Part shown: piece after piece, positions 44,482 through 55,204 of the stretch
How positions within the stretch are numbered: position 1 is the first letter of the stretch
How the letters are laid out: each line of letters opens with the position of its first letter
Assembly (NCBI GenBank): GCA_943370145.1
Contig: CALRPY020000006.1
Span: 1 to 64,000, forward strand
DNA length: 64,000 nucleotides
Origin: Ga0077536 sp943370145
GTDB lineage: Bacteria; Pseudomonadota; Gammaproteobacteria; Ga0077536
Reading direction: 5' to 3'
Position numbers and translations under genes: made by a program
The notes under the pieces: model-generated
What the model was told of the DNA's origin: nothing
Database searches by the model: none
Seen by the model: only the letters and a program-made list of their open reading frames with translations

Positions 44482-46515
44482 ATGAGTGCCCAAAGCGTTC
44501 CGCCCCACCTGTTCGACGCCGACGGCCGGCCGCTCGCCGCGCCCGCGCCGCGCCGCCGCTGGCCGGTGTTCGCCGGCGTCTTCGTCCTCGCGCTCGCGCT
44601 CGGGCTGGCGTTCACCTTGCTGCGCCCGGCCGTTTATCGCAGTGCGGCAACGCTGCTCGTCGAGGCGCCGGCGAATCCTGGCCGCCCGCTCGCGACGCTC
44701 ACGCCCGATGCCGCGCTCGCGCTGCTGGCGCCGACGACCAGCCCCGCGCAACTGCTCGCCACCGAGCAGCAGCGCCTGCTCGCGGCGCCGCTGCTGCAGC
44801 AGGTCGCGAATGAATTCGCTGCCGGGCTCGCCGAGGTCGACGCCGCCGCCGGTCCGCTCGCGACCCTGCAGGCGATGGTCGCCGTCGAATTCGATGCGGC
44901 CACCAGCCTCATCGATGTCGCACTCGAAGGACCGGATCCGGAACTCCAGCAGCGCGTGCTCGAACGCTGGCTCGAGCACTACCAGGCAACGCGTGTCGAG
45001 AGCACGACGCAGGTACGCGATGCGGACGATGCGTCCCTGCGCGACCAGCTTGCGGCGCTGGACGGGCGCATTGCCGGGCAGCGCGCCCGGATCGACGAAT
45101 TTCGCGAGACCCACGGCATCGTGTCCGAGGCGCGCGACGACAACCGCGACGCCGCGAAGCTGAAGGGGCTCAACGAATCGATCAACGTCGCGGAGGACGA
45201 AGAGATGCGGGCGGCCGCGCGCCTCGCCGCCGTGCAGCGTGCGCTCGAAGCCGGGGAGCCCGTCACCCAGGGCCAGGACCGCGCGGCAATCGAACGGCTG
45301 GAGGAGCGGATTGCCGCCCTGCGCGACCAGGTGCGCGCGCAGGGCGACAAGTACACCGAGAAGTTCGCGGCCATCGCGCCGGAGATCACCGCCGCGCGCA
45401 AGGATCTCGCACAGGCCGAGGCCGACCTCGACGCCATGAAGGCGCAGGCGGACGCCGATGTCCTGAGCCAGGCACAGACCGATCTCGCCGCGGCGCGCGA
45501 GGCCAAGGCCGCGCTCGAGCAGCAGCAGGCCGCGCTCAGGACCCGCCTGACGTCTTTCAGTCGCCGCTTCGAGGAACTGGAGGCGCTGCGGGGCGAGTTG
45601 GCGGAACTCGAGGCGCAGGCCGCGCCGCTGCGCGAACGCCTGGTCCGTTCGGAGGTCGCGGCGGGCGAACTCGAACCCAGGGTGTCCGTGCTCGCCGCCC
45701 CGGCGACGCCCGCCCGCCCGGTGCGCCCGGCCTACCTGCGTGACGCCGGGTTCGCGCTTGCCGCGTCCTTAGTGTTCGCGTGGCTGGCGACGCTGTTCTA
45801 CGAGTTCCTGACCCGCGCGCCGGCCGCGGCGACGCCGCCCGCGGATCTGCAACCGCGCATCTACTCGATGAACACCCAGCTGTATCCGCCGCCGGGCGCG
45901 CTCGCGCTGCCGCCCGGCGCACCGCTGCCGGCGCTGACGGCCATGGCCCCGCAGGCATTGCTCGCGGCACCCGCGGCACGCGAACTGTCACCGGCCGAGG
46001 TCGTCGCGCTGCTCGCCGCCGGCGATGACACCGCGCGACTCGCGATCGCGCTGGTGCTGCTCGGCGTCACGGGCGAAGAACTCGTCGCGCTGCGCATCGA
46101 CGACCTCGTGTCCGGCGATGAATTGCGCGTCGGCCGGCCGCCGCGCGTGCTCCTGCTGCCGCCGAACATCGCGGCGCTCGCCGCGCGCAGCGTGGCGGGC
46201 CGGGCCGCGGACAGCGCGCTCGTCGGCCGCGCCGCCGATGCGCCGTTCTCGGTCGCCGATCTGCAGGGCACCCTGACCTACGTGGCCCATGACGCGGGCC
46301 TGTCGCGGCCCGGGGAGATCACCGTCGAGACGCTGCGCCATACCTGCTTCGCGTGGCTGGTGCGTCAGGGCCTCCGGCTCGGCGAACTGCCGCGGGTCGG
46401 CGGGGCGCTCCCGCCGTCCGTGATCGCGTCCTATGCGGTGTTCGCGCCACCCGGGGCGGGGCTGTCGCTGGAGCAGATTCCGCACGTCTATCCGGCCCTC
46501 GCCACGGTGGCCTGA
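44482..46515 (+). CDS. Wzz-type chain-length determinant fused to a degenerate tyrosine-recombinase fold
   Basis: A 677-residue protein. Residues 27-47 and about 410-430 are membrane helices that bracket a periplasmic Wzz/GNVR-like region with a long coiled coil (about 160-400), the plan of polysaccharide copolymerases. Where Wzc-like proteins carry a tyrosine kinase after the second helix, this protein has a segment (502-677) that aligns with XerD-type integrases. It shows LSPAEVVALL, LLGVTGEELVALRIDDL, VETLRHTCFAWLVRQGL and SYAVFAP. The catalytic set is degraded: the first Arg is Thr530 and the His of HxLR is Glu616, while Arg619 and Tyr651 remain. It cannot be a normal recombinase and may serve protein binding. 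No capsule genes adjoin it. Confidence 0.78.
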   Translation: MSAQSVPPHLFDADGRPLAAPAPRRRWPVFAGVFVLALALGLAFTLLRPAVYRSAATLLVEAPANPGRPLATLTPDAALALLAPTTSPAQLLATEQQRLLAAPLLQQVANEFAAGLAEVDAAAGPLATLQAMVAVEFDAATSLIDVALEGPDPELQQRVLERWLEHYQATRVESTTQVRDADDASLRDQLAALDGRIAGQRARIDEFRETHGIVSEARDDNRDAAKLKGLNESINVAEDEEMRAAARLAAVQRALEAGEPVTQGQDRAAIERLEERIAALRDQVRAQGDKYTEKFAAIAPEITAARKDLAQAEADLDAMKAQADADVLSQAQTDLAAAREAKAALEQQQAALRTRLTSFSRRFEELEALRGELAELEAQAAPLRERLVRSEVAAGELEPRVSVLAAPATPARPVRPAYLRDAGFALAASLVFAWLATLFYEFLTRAPAAATPPADLQPRIYSMNTQLYPPPGALALPPGAPLPALTAMAPQALLAAPAARELSPAEVVALLAAGDDTARLAIALVLLGVTGEELVALRIDDLVSGDELRVGRPPRVLLLPPNIAALAARSVAGRAADSALVGRAADAPFSVADLQGTLTYVAHDAGLSRPGEITVETLRHTCFAWLVRQGLRLGELPRVGGALPPSVIASYAVFAPPGAGLSLEQIPHVYPALATVA

Positions 46516-46577
46516 ACGCAGCCACGCTCGGCTACACTAGGCCGTCGGCCCTACTTCACCAGCAAAGGAGCACCCGC

Positions 46578-48131
46578 ATGAATGGCGCTGAAGCGCTGAT
46601 CGACACCCTCGTGCGCAGCGGCATCGAACTCTGCCTCGCGAATCCGGGCACTTCCGAAATGCAGCTGGTATCCGCGATTGACAAGGTGCCCGGCATGCGA
46701 CCGGTGCTTGCGCTGTTCGAAGGCGTCGTGACCGGTGCGGCCGACGGTTACGCGCGCATGGCGGGCAAGCCGGCCTGCACGCTGCTGCACCTCGGGCCCG
46801 GGCTCGCGAACGGGATCGCGAACCTGCACAACGCGCAGAAGGCCTTCTCGCCGGTCATCAACGTCGTCGGCGACCACGCGACCTATCACCGCCGGTACGA
46901 CACCCCGCTGAATGCGGACCTCGAGGGCATGGCGCGACCCGTGTCGCACTGGCTGGAGTCCGCGCGCACGCCGACGGCGCTCGCCGAGCTCGGCGCGCAG
47001 GCGGTCGTCGAGGCGGGACTCGTGCCGGGCCGCGTCGCCACCCTCGTCGCACCGGCCGATTCCGCGTGGACCGACCTGCCCGCGGACTTCTCGCCGGTCG
47101 CCGCGCGCAGGCCCCCGGCGCTGCCGCGCGTGCCGGCGTCCACGGTCGATGAGGCCGCGCGCGCGATTCGCGCCGCGAAGAGGCCGATGCTGCTGCTTGG
47201 CGGCGAAGCGCTGGTCGGCGAGTCCCTGTTCAACGCGGGCCGCATCGCGGCGCGCTGCGGCCTGCGCCTGCACGCCGAGACCTTCAACCGCCGCGTGCAG
47301 CGCGGCGCAGGCCGCCTGCCCCTGGTGTTCGTGCCCTACCGCGGCGAACTGGCGCTGGAACTGATGGACGGCATCGACCTCATGGTGCTGGTCGGCGCGC
47401 GCTCGCCGTGCGCGTTCTTCGCCTATCCGAACAAACCCAGCGAGCTGATTCCGCCCGGTTGTCGCGTGCTGCCGCTCGCGCGCCCGACCGACGACGTCGC
47501 CGCCGCGCTGGCCGGGCTCGCGACCGCGCTCGACGCCGACGGCAGCGAGCCGTCGCGACAGGCGCTGCACCTGCCGGCCGTGGAGCCCGGCGCACTCGAT
47601 ACGCGCAAGATTGCCCAGGTCGTCGCGCGCCGCCTGCCTGAAAACGCCATCGTCATCGACGAGGCGATCACCGGCTCGCTGCCGGCGCAGCAGGCGACGA
47701 TCGGCTGCCCGCCGCACGACTGGATCCAGCTCTGTGGCGGCTCCATCGGCAACGGCCTGCCGCTCGCGGTCGGCGCGGCGCTGGGCGCACCGGGGCGCAA
47801 GGTGATCTGCCTCGAGGGCGACGGCAGTGCGATGTACACGGCGCAGGCGCTGTGGACGATGGCGCGCGAAGGCCTGGACGTGATCAGCATCATCTACGCG
47901 AATCGCAACTATGCGATCCTGAATTTCGAGCTTGAGCGGGTGGGTGCCGGGACGCCGGGCGCGCGTGCGCGCTCGATGCTGAACATCGGTAATCCCGCCC
48001 TGGACTGGGTGGCACTCGCCCGCGGCATGGGCGTGGACGGCGTGCGGGTCGACACCGCCGAGGCCCTCGATGCCGCGCTTTCCCGCGCGCTCGCGGCGCC
48101 GGGGCCGCACCTCATCGAAGCGGTGTTCTGA
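46578..48131 (+). CDS. thiamine-diphosphate enzyme, acetolactate-synthase-like
   Basis: A 517-residue ThDP enzyme of the acetolactate synthase/benzoylformate decarboxylase superfamily. The N-terminal Pyr domain has LANPGTSEM and the activating glutamate in LFEGVVTGAADGYARM (Glu48). The PP domain has the ThDP-Mg motif GDGSAMYTAQALW (near 413-425) ending in NRNYAILN. The length is shorter than biosynthetic IlvB, and no ilvN regulatory subunit follows, so a catabolic carboligase or decarboxylase is more likely. The ATG at 46578 has AAAGGAG 8 nt upstream. Confidence 0.87.
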   Translation: MNGAEALIDTLVRSGIELCLANPGTSEMQLVSAIDKVPGMRPVLALFEGVVTGAADGYARMAGKPACTLLHLGPGLANGIANLHNAQKAFSPVINVVGDHATYHRRYDTPLNADLEGMARPVSHWLESARTPTALAELGAQAVVEAGLVPGRVATLVAPADSAWTDLPADFSPVAARRPPALPRVPASTVDEAARAIRAAKRPMLLLGGEALVGESLFNAGRIAARCGLRLHAETFNRRVQRGAGRLPLVFVPYRGELALELMDGIDLMVLVGARSPCAFFAYPNKPSELIPPGCRVLPLARPTDDVAAALAGLATALDADGSEPSRQALHLPAVEPGALDTRKIAQVVARRLPENAIVIDEAITGSLPAQQATIGCPPHDWIQLCGGSIGNGLPLAVGAALGAPGRKVICLEGDGSAMYTAQALWTMAREGLDVISIIYANRNYAILNFELERVGAGTPGARARSMLNIGNPALDWVALARGMGVDGVRVDTAEALDAALSRALAAPGPHLIEAVF

Positions 48132-48246
48132 ACGGAATCATGGGCCGGCTTGCGCTTTGCGCAGCCGGTCCCCACCTGGAAAACAGCGGCGGTGTGCGGG
48201 GTGTCGCGCTGCCCGCGTGGTCTGTTTCCAGTCCAAGGAGGATGCG

Positions 48247-48852
48247 ATGTCGCTGATCAAACCGTGGACCGTGCTGTTGCTCGTGCTCGCGCTGCCGCTG
48301 GGCGGCTGCGGTTACAACACGCTGCAGAGCACCGATGAAGCCATCAAGGCGCAGTGGGCGGAAGTGCTGAACCAGTACCAGCGCCGCGCCGACCTGATTC
48401 CCAATCTCGTCAAGACGGTGGAGGCCTTCGCGCGGCAGGAGCGGGAGGTGATCGTGGGGGTCACGGAGGCGCGCGCGAAGGTCGGCGGCCTCCAGGCGAC
48501 GCCGGCCCTCGTCGACGACCCGGCGGCCTTCCAGAAATTCCAGGCCGCGCAGGGCGAGCTGTCCAGCGCGCTGTCGCGGCTGCTCGTCGTCTCCGAGCGC
48601 TACCCGGATTTGAAATCCGACGCGAACTTCCGCGACCTCCAGGCCCAGCTCGAGGGCACGGAGAACCGCATCGCCGTCGCCCGCAAGCGCTACATCGAGG
48701 CCGTGCAGGAATACAACACCACCGTGCGCCGCTTTCCGTCGAACCTGACGGCGATGGTGTTCGGCTACGCCACGAAGCCGAGCTTCACCGTGGAGAACGA
48801 GGCCGCGCTCGCGAAGCCGCCCGAGGTTCAATTCGACACCGGGACGCGCTGA
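48247..48852 (+). CDS. lemA: LemA family lipoprotein
   Basis: A 201-residue protein with lipobox LPLGGC (Cys21). The LemA core is YNTLQSTDEAIKAQWAEVLNQYQRRADLIPNLVKTV, the long helical hairpin region, then ENRIAVARKRYIEAVQEYNT and RFPSNLTAMVFGY. It is anchored to the membrane with most of the protein in the periplasm. LemA genes usually lie next to TPM-domain genes, as here, where two follow. AAGGAGG lies 5 nt ahead of the ATG. Confidence 0.93.
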   Translation: MSLIKPWTVLLLVLALPLGGCGYNTLQSTDEAIKAQWAEVLNQYQRRADLIPNLVKTVEAFARQEREVIVGVTEARAKVGGLQATPALVDDPAAFQKFQAAQGELSSALSRLLVVSERYPDLKSDANFRDLQAQLEGTENRIAVARKRYIEAVQEYNTTVRRFPSNLTAMVFGYATKPSFTVENEAALAKPPEVQFDTGTR

Positions 48853-48856
48853 GCCC

Positions 48857-49738
48857 GTGACGAGGGTGCGCGTACGCGGGCCGTTCGGCGCCGGCCTTCA
48901 CCTGCTGATGCTGCTCGCGCTCTGCATCGGCATGGCGCGCGCGGAGTCGCCGGTCCCGCCGCTCAGCGCCCGCGTCACCGACACCGTCGGCGTGCTGGAG
49001 GCCGCGACGCGCACGTCGCTCGAGGCGAAGCTCGCCGCCTTCGAGGCCGAGCGCGGCGCGCAGATCGCAGCGCTCATCGTCGGCACGACCGGGGATGAGC
49101 CCATCGAGTCCTACGCGCTGCGTGTCGCCGAGGCCTGGAAGCTCGGGCGCGACGGGATCGACGATGGCGCGCTGCTGGTCGTTGCCCTCGACGACCGCGC
49201 GCTGCGCATCGAAGTCGGTTACGGGCTGGAAGGCGTGCTGACGGACGCGACCAGCAAGCGCATCATCGCCGAAACCCTCGTGCCGGCCTTTCGCGCCGGC
49301 GACTACGCCGGGGGCATCGCGCAGGGACTTGAGCGCATGATGGCGGTTGTCGCCGGCGAGGATCTGCCACCCCCCGCGCGCCGCACGCAGCACAACCCGT
49401 TCGCGCTCGCGCTGTTCCTCGCCGTGTTTTTCCCGCTGATGTTCCGTGGTCTGCGTGCAGCGCCGCTGCGGGTCGGCGCGTCGGGCCTCGTGGCTGGCGG
49501 CACGACGCTGTTGCTGACCCAGGTCGTCCCGGCGGCGGGGCTTTCGCTGCTCGTGGCGGGCCTGTTCGCGGGCCTCAACGGCGGTGGCGGGCCCACGCAT
49601 TGGGCCAGCCACCGGCGTTACAGTGGGCACTGGCCAGGCGGCTGGACGGTCGGTGGTGGGGGCGGCGGCTTCGGCAGTGGTGGTTTTTCCGGTGGCGGCG
49701 GCGGTTTCGGTGGCGGCGGCGCGTCGGGGCACTGGTGA
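48857..49738 (+). CDS. TPM domain membrane protein with glycine-rich tail
   Basis: A 293-residue protein starting with GTG 4 nt after lemA. A signal peptide is followed by the TPM (DUF477) domain at about 35-165 (VTDTVGVLEAA, IAALIVGTTGDEPIESYALRVAEAWKLGR, LRIEVGYGLEGVLTDA). Two membrane helices and an extreme Gly-rich tail (GGGGGGFGSGG) ending GHW come next. This is the YgcG-type partner of LemA in many bacteria; in plants TPM proteins help repair photosystem II. It overlaps the next ATG by one base. Confidence 0.9.
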   Translation: MTRVRVRGPFGAGLHLLMLLALCIGMARAESPVPPLSARVTDTVGVLEAATRTSLEAKLAAFEAERGAQIAALIVGTTGDEPIESYALRVAEAWKLGRDGIDDGALLVVALDDRALRIEVGYGLEGVLTDATSKRIIAETLVPAFRAGDYAGGIAQGLERMMAVVAGEDLPPPARRTQHNPFALALFLAVFFPLMFRGLRAAPLRVGASGLVAGGTTLLLTQVVPAAGLSLLVAGLFAGLNGGGGPTHWASHRRYSGHWPGGWTVGGGGGGFGSGGFSGGGGGFGGGGASGHW

Positions 49739-50244
49739 TGGACCTCAAGCGCTGCTGGCGCCATCTCACGACGACCCGCCGTCGTGCGCTCCGCGACTTC
49801 CCGCCGGCCACGCTCGCGGCAATCGAGCAGGCCATCCGCGACTCGGAAGCCACGCATTCGGCGGAAATCCGCTTCGTGCTCGAACCGGCCTTGAACCTCT
49901 CCGCGTTGCAGGCCGGCATGACGCCGCGTGCGCGCGCCCTCGAACTGTTCGCGTCCCTCGCGGTGTGGGACACGGCGCGCAACAACGGCGTGCTCGTGTA
50001 CATCCTGTTCGCCGACCACGCCATCGAGATCGTCGCCGACCGTGGCTTCACGGGGTGGGTCGACGGCGCCGGATGGCGCGGGCTCTGCGCCGCCGCCGAA
50101 GCTTCGTTCGGGCGTGGCGAATTCGCAGCGGGCTCGCTCGACCTGGTGGAACGCGTCGGCGCGCTCGCCGCCAGCCACTTCCCGGCCGATCCAGCCGCGC
50201 CTGACGACGTCGATGAACTGCCCGATTCACCGCTGTTGCTCTGA
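49738..50244 (+). CDS. second TPM domain protein, without signal peptide
   Basis: A 168-residue protein beginning at a TGATG overlap with the preceding TPM gene. The TPM domain is shorter and more divergent (LRDFPPATLAAIEQAI, AEIRFVLEPAL, DTARNNGVLVYILFADHAIEIVADRGF, AAAEASFGRGEF). No signal peptide or helix is evident, so it is probably cytoplasmic or peripheral. Operons of lemA plus two TPM genes recur in Proteobacteria; the pair may form one complex at the membrane. Function is unknown. Confidence 0.88.
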   Translation: MDLKRCWRHLTTTRRRALRDFPPATLAAIEQAIRDSEATHSAEIRFVLEPALNLSALQAGMTPRARALELFASLAVWDTARNNGVLVYILFADHAIEIVADRGFTGWVDGAGWRGLCAAAEASFGRGEFAAGSLDLVERVGALAASHFPADPAAPDDVDELPDSPLLL

Positions 50245-50248
50245 CGGT

Positions 50249-52052
<1,804 letters not shown>

Positions 52053-52069
<17 letters not shown>

Positions 52070-53351
52070 GCCCGAAGCAGACCCCGAGGGCCAGCATCAG
52101 CGACCACGCGTCGTCGCGGCCCGCGAGTTCGCGGATCGAGTGCATTGCGAAGGTCGGCACCCCGACGTCCACCGTGCGCACGCCGAGCACTGCGGCCGTG
52201 ATTGGCCCGATGGTGCTGCCGCAGCCCATGTCGCCGCGCGCGACGAAGCTCTGCAGCGGCACGTTTGCGCGCGCGCAGGCCTCGCGGAACACCGCCGCCG
52301 TCTCGCTGTTCGACGCATAGGACTGGTTGTGGTTGATCTTCAGCACCGGCCCCGCGTTCAGCTGCGGCCCGTGGTTGGCGTCGTGCTTGTCCGCGTGGTT
52401 CGGGTGCACGCCGTGCGCGTTGTCGGTCGACACCAGCAGCGAGCGGGCCATCGCCCGCGCATGGGCCTCGCCGCCGCCGGACAGCCGTTCGAGCACCGAG
52501 CGCAGGAAGGTGCCGCGCGCGCCGGCCGCCGATCCGCTGCCCACTTCCTCGTGATCGTTCAGCACCACGAGGCGGTTGCCGGCCGCTTCGCAGTGACACA
52601 GCGCGGCCAGCGCCGTGTAGCAGCTGAGCAGGTTGTCGATGCGTGCCGCCGCGATGAACTCGCGACGCCAGCCGACGAAGGCCGCCGGCTGCAGATCGAA
52701 CAGCGCGAGTTCGTAGTCGAGCACGGCGCCGCCCGCGAGGGACGGCTCCCCGGCACTGAGGCGTGCGAGCAGTTCCCGCCGCAGGTCGAAGTTCTCGCCG
52801 TCGCCGATGCGCGCGACGATCGCGGGCAGGTGCGTCTGCTTGTTGATTGCGCGCTTGTCGTTGGCCTCGCGGTCGAGGTGGATCGCGAGGCTGGGGATGC
52901 AGGCGACCGGTTCGCGGATGTCGACCAGCCGGCTCACGAGGTTTCCCGCGGCGTCGCGCAGCGTCACGCGGCCGGCGAGGCCGAGGTCGCGATCGAACCA
53001 GGGGTTCAGCAGCGCGCCACCGTAGACCTCTATCCCGAGCTGCCAGTAGCCCTGTGACTTCATCTCGGGCCTCGGCTTCACCTTCAGGCACGGGCTGTCG
53101 GTGTGCGCGCCGACCATGCGCACGCCGGCGGTTGCAAGCGGTTCCTCGCCGAGCACGAAGGCGGTCAGCGAGGAGCCGTTGCGGGTCACGAAGTAGCGAC
53201 CGCCGGGCGTGAGCTGCCACGCGTCGCGCTCGTCGAGCGCGGTGAAACCCTGCGCCGCGAGCAGGCGCGACGCCGCAGCGACGGCGTGGAAGGGGGTGGG
53301 GGAGGCGTCGATGTAGCCGAGCAGGCCGGCGTTGAAATCGGTCTGGTTCAT
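52053..53351 (-). CDS. apeB: M18 family aminopeptidase
   Basis: A 432-residue zinc aminopeptidase of the aspartyl-aminopeptidase family. Metal ligands and motifs are visible: His83 and Asp85 in GAHTDSPCLK, NDHEEVGSGS, STDNAHGVHPNH and a C-terminal DMGCGSTIGP with ligand His in FAMHSIRE. It acts on peptides with acidic or neutral N-termini in the cytoplasm, usually as a dodecamer. The start at 53351 (TDFNAGLLGYIDASPTPFHA) matches the family, and a 58-residue upstream extension is unsupported. Confidence 0.93.
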
Positions 53352-53554
53352 GTCTCGTCCGTTTCTCGTTCGGAGGGCGCCGCGGGCGGGTCGGGCCCAT
53401 GCCGCTGGCGGACAGTTTACCCGCTGGCGCGACGGGCGGCTCTGCGCCCGCCGGCGCGCACCGGGCGCGCGAACTCTGATATAACTCGGCACGAGGCGCC
53501 GTCGCCCGGTCCCGCGACGGTTCATACCAATCCCGACATCGCTCGCGTGCCGCC

Positions 53555-54400
53555 ATGGATATCGATCTCGACACCGGCAAGCTCGTCGTCTTCGTCGCCG
53601 GCTTCGCGCTCTTCTTCCTGCTGGAGACCCTGTTCCCGGCGCGGCCGTGGCCGGATGGCCGCCTGCGGCGGCTCGGCTTCCATGCGGGCGTCGCGGTGCT
53701 GAACACGGTGCTCGTCCGCGTGTTCGTCTACGTGCCCTTCCTCGTGTTCAGCGTCCACGTGGACGAGGAGGGCTGGGGGCTGTCGCGGACGCTCGGGCTC
53801 GTCGGCTGGCCTGAGATCCTGCTGTCGATCGTCGTGCTCGATTTCTTCGACTACGTCTGGCACCGGGCGAACCATCGCGTGCGTTTCCTGTGGCGCTTCC
53901 ACAAGGCGCATCACGCGGACACCGCCATGGACGTGTCGACCGCGCTGCGCTTCCACCCGGGAGAACTGCTGCTCTCGGCGCTGGTGAAGGCGGCGTGGCT
54001 CGCCGTGTGGGGTCCGCTGGTCGTGGCCTGGTTCCTGTTCGAGGCCCTGGTGAGCCTCTGCGCGCAGTTCCACCACAGCAACATCGATTTTCCGGACCCC
54101 GTCGAGCGCTGGCTGTCCCTGCTCATCGTAACGCCGCGCTTCCACGCCGCGCATCACGCGGTCGATCGCCGCTACGGCGACGCGAACTTCTCGACGATCT
54201 TCAGCTGCTGGGACCGCCTGTTCGGCACCTGGGCACGGCCCGCCGACGGCGGGGCGACGACGCGCGGCGCCGATGCGCTCGGCCTGCCGGAAGCCCGTGA
54301 ACTCGCGTTTTCGCCGCTGGCCTGGCTCGACGAGCCTTGCCGCCGCCGCAACCTCGAGCCCGGCGCCGCCGCGCTAGCGGCTCCGGCGGTTTCCGGTTAG
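53555..54400 (+). CDS. sterol desaturase/fatty acid hydroxylase family membrane protein
   Basis: A 281-residue integral membrane protein with the eight-histidine di-iron site of this superfamily. It shows HRANH, HKAHH, a second HHSN cluster, and HAAHH before a final RYGDANFST. Four to five helices surround these boxes. Such enzymes hydroxylate or desaturate lipids, sterols or carotenoids using oxygen. The ATG at 53555 lacks a strong ribosome binding site. The neighbours do not reveal the substrate; hopanoids or fatty acids are possible. Confidence 0.87.
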   Translation: MDIDLDTGKLVVFVAGFALFFLLETLFPARPWPDGRLRRLGFHAGVAVLNTVLVRVFVYVPFLVFSVHVDEEGWGLSRTLGLVGWPEILLSIVVLDFFDYVWHRANHRVRFLWRFHKAHHADTAMDVSTALRFHPGELLLSALVKAAWLAVWGPLVVAWFLFEALVSLCAQFHHSNIDFPDPVERWLSLLIVTPRFHAAHHAVDRRYGDANFSTIFSCWDRLFGTWARPADGGATTRGADALGLPEARELAFSPLAWLDEPCRRRNLEPGAAALAAPAVSG

Positions 54401-54438
54401 CGTACGAGCGTCACGTTCACCCACCGAGGAGCCTCACG

Positions 54439-54624
54439 ATGAAACTGATGCTTGCACTGCTGCTGTCCCTGCCGCTCGTCGCCTTTGCCGCCGAACATGG
54501 CGGTGCGCCGGCCGAAGACAAGGCGAAGGATGCGACCGAAAAGACCGAGGAAGCCGCGGCCCCGGCCGATCACGAGGGCAAGCCTGCCGAACACGGCGGC
54601 GCGCCGGCCGAAGAAAAGCCCTGA
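54439..54624 (+). CDS. small secreted acidic repeat protein
   Basis: A 61-residue protein. A signal peptide (LMLALLLSLPLVAFA) is followed by a 44-residue tail built of EHGGAPAEDK-like units (EHGGAPAE occurs twice) with many Ala, Glu and Lys. The tail is probably disordered in the periplasm. CCGAGGAG lies 8 nt upstream of the ATG. It is too short and repetitive to place in a family. Confidence 0.65.
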   Translation: MKLMLALLLSLPLVAFAAEHGGAPAEDKAKDATEKTEEAAAPADHEGKPAEHGGAPAEEKP

Positions 54625-54658
54625 ACCCCGTCCCCGCAGCCAGGACGAAGACGGGAAC

Positions 54659-55096
54659 ATGAAGCGCGGCGCGCTGTTGTTCGCGTTCTGCATGCTGGCC
54701 TGCGGGGCGCTCCTCGCTGACGACGCGCCGCGCAAGTTCTATGTCGAGGACATCAAGGCGGCGATGATGGCGCACATCGCCGCTCACCAGGACGCCGACG
54801 GCGTCTTCCGCATGCGGGACGACCGTACCGGCGAGATGCTCGCGCTGCGCTTCGTCACAATCCATGATCCGGTGCGCGTGATCGGGCGCGACACCTACTT
54901 CGCGTGTACCGATTTCAAGGTCGAAGGCGCGCCGGAGAAGGTCTACGACCTCGACTTCTGGATGCGCCCACAGGGTGACAGGCTCGAAATCTACGATGCG
55001 AAGGTGCACAAGGAGCCGCGCAAATCCCTGCTCTACGGCTGGTACAAGCACCCACGCTACACCTTCGTGAAGGACAAGGTGGTGTCCCTGTACTGA
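54659..55096 (+). CDS. hypothetical secreted protein
   Basis: A 145-residue protein with a signal peptide ending near LLADD. It contains one Cys in the mature part and a conserved-looking sequence (FYVEDIKAAMMAHIAAHQDADGVF, RFVTIHDPVRVIG, YDLDFWMRPQGDRLEIYDAKVHKE). I do not recognise the family with certainty. It follows the 61-residue gene by 34 bp on the same strand and is likely co-transcribed. Confidence 0.72.
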   Translation: MKRGALLFAFCMLACGALLADDAPRKFYVEDIKAAMMAHIAAHQDADGVFRMRDDRTGEMLALRFVTIHDPVRVIGRDTYFACTDFKVEGAPEKVYDLDFWMRPQGDRLEIYDAKVHKEPRKSLLYGWYKHPRYTFVKDKVVSLY

Positions 55097-55204
55097 GGCA
55101 CGGGGATAGCGCCGTGGCTGGGATGCAATGACGCGCAAAGCATCGCACGGGATGCCTGGCCCGCAGCGCTGGACCGCCGCGACAGGCGGGGACGCGCCCT
55201 GAGC

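Noticed and set aside
44982..46515. A mobile-element integrase gene fused by assembly error
   Set aside because: The frame is continuous, the codon use does not change at the joint, and the catalytic residues are degraded, so it is not an active integrase. It is treated as a domain of the Wzz-type protein.
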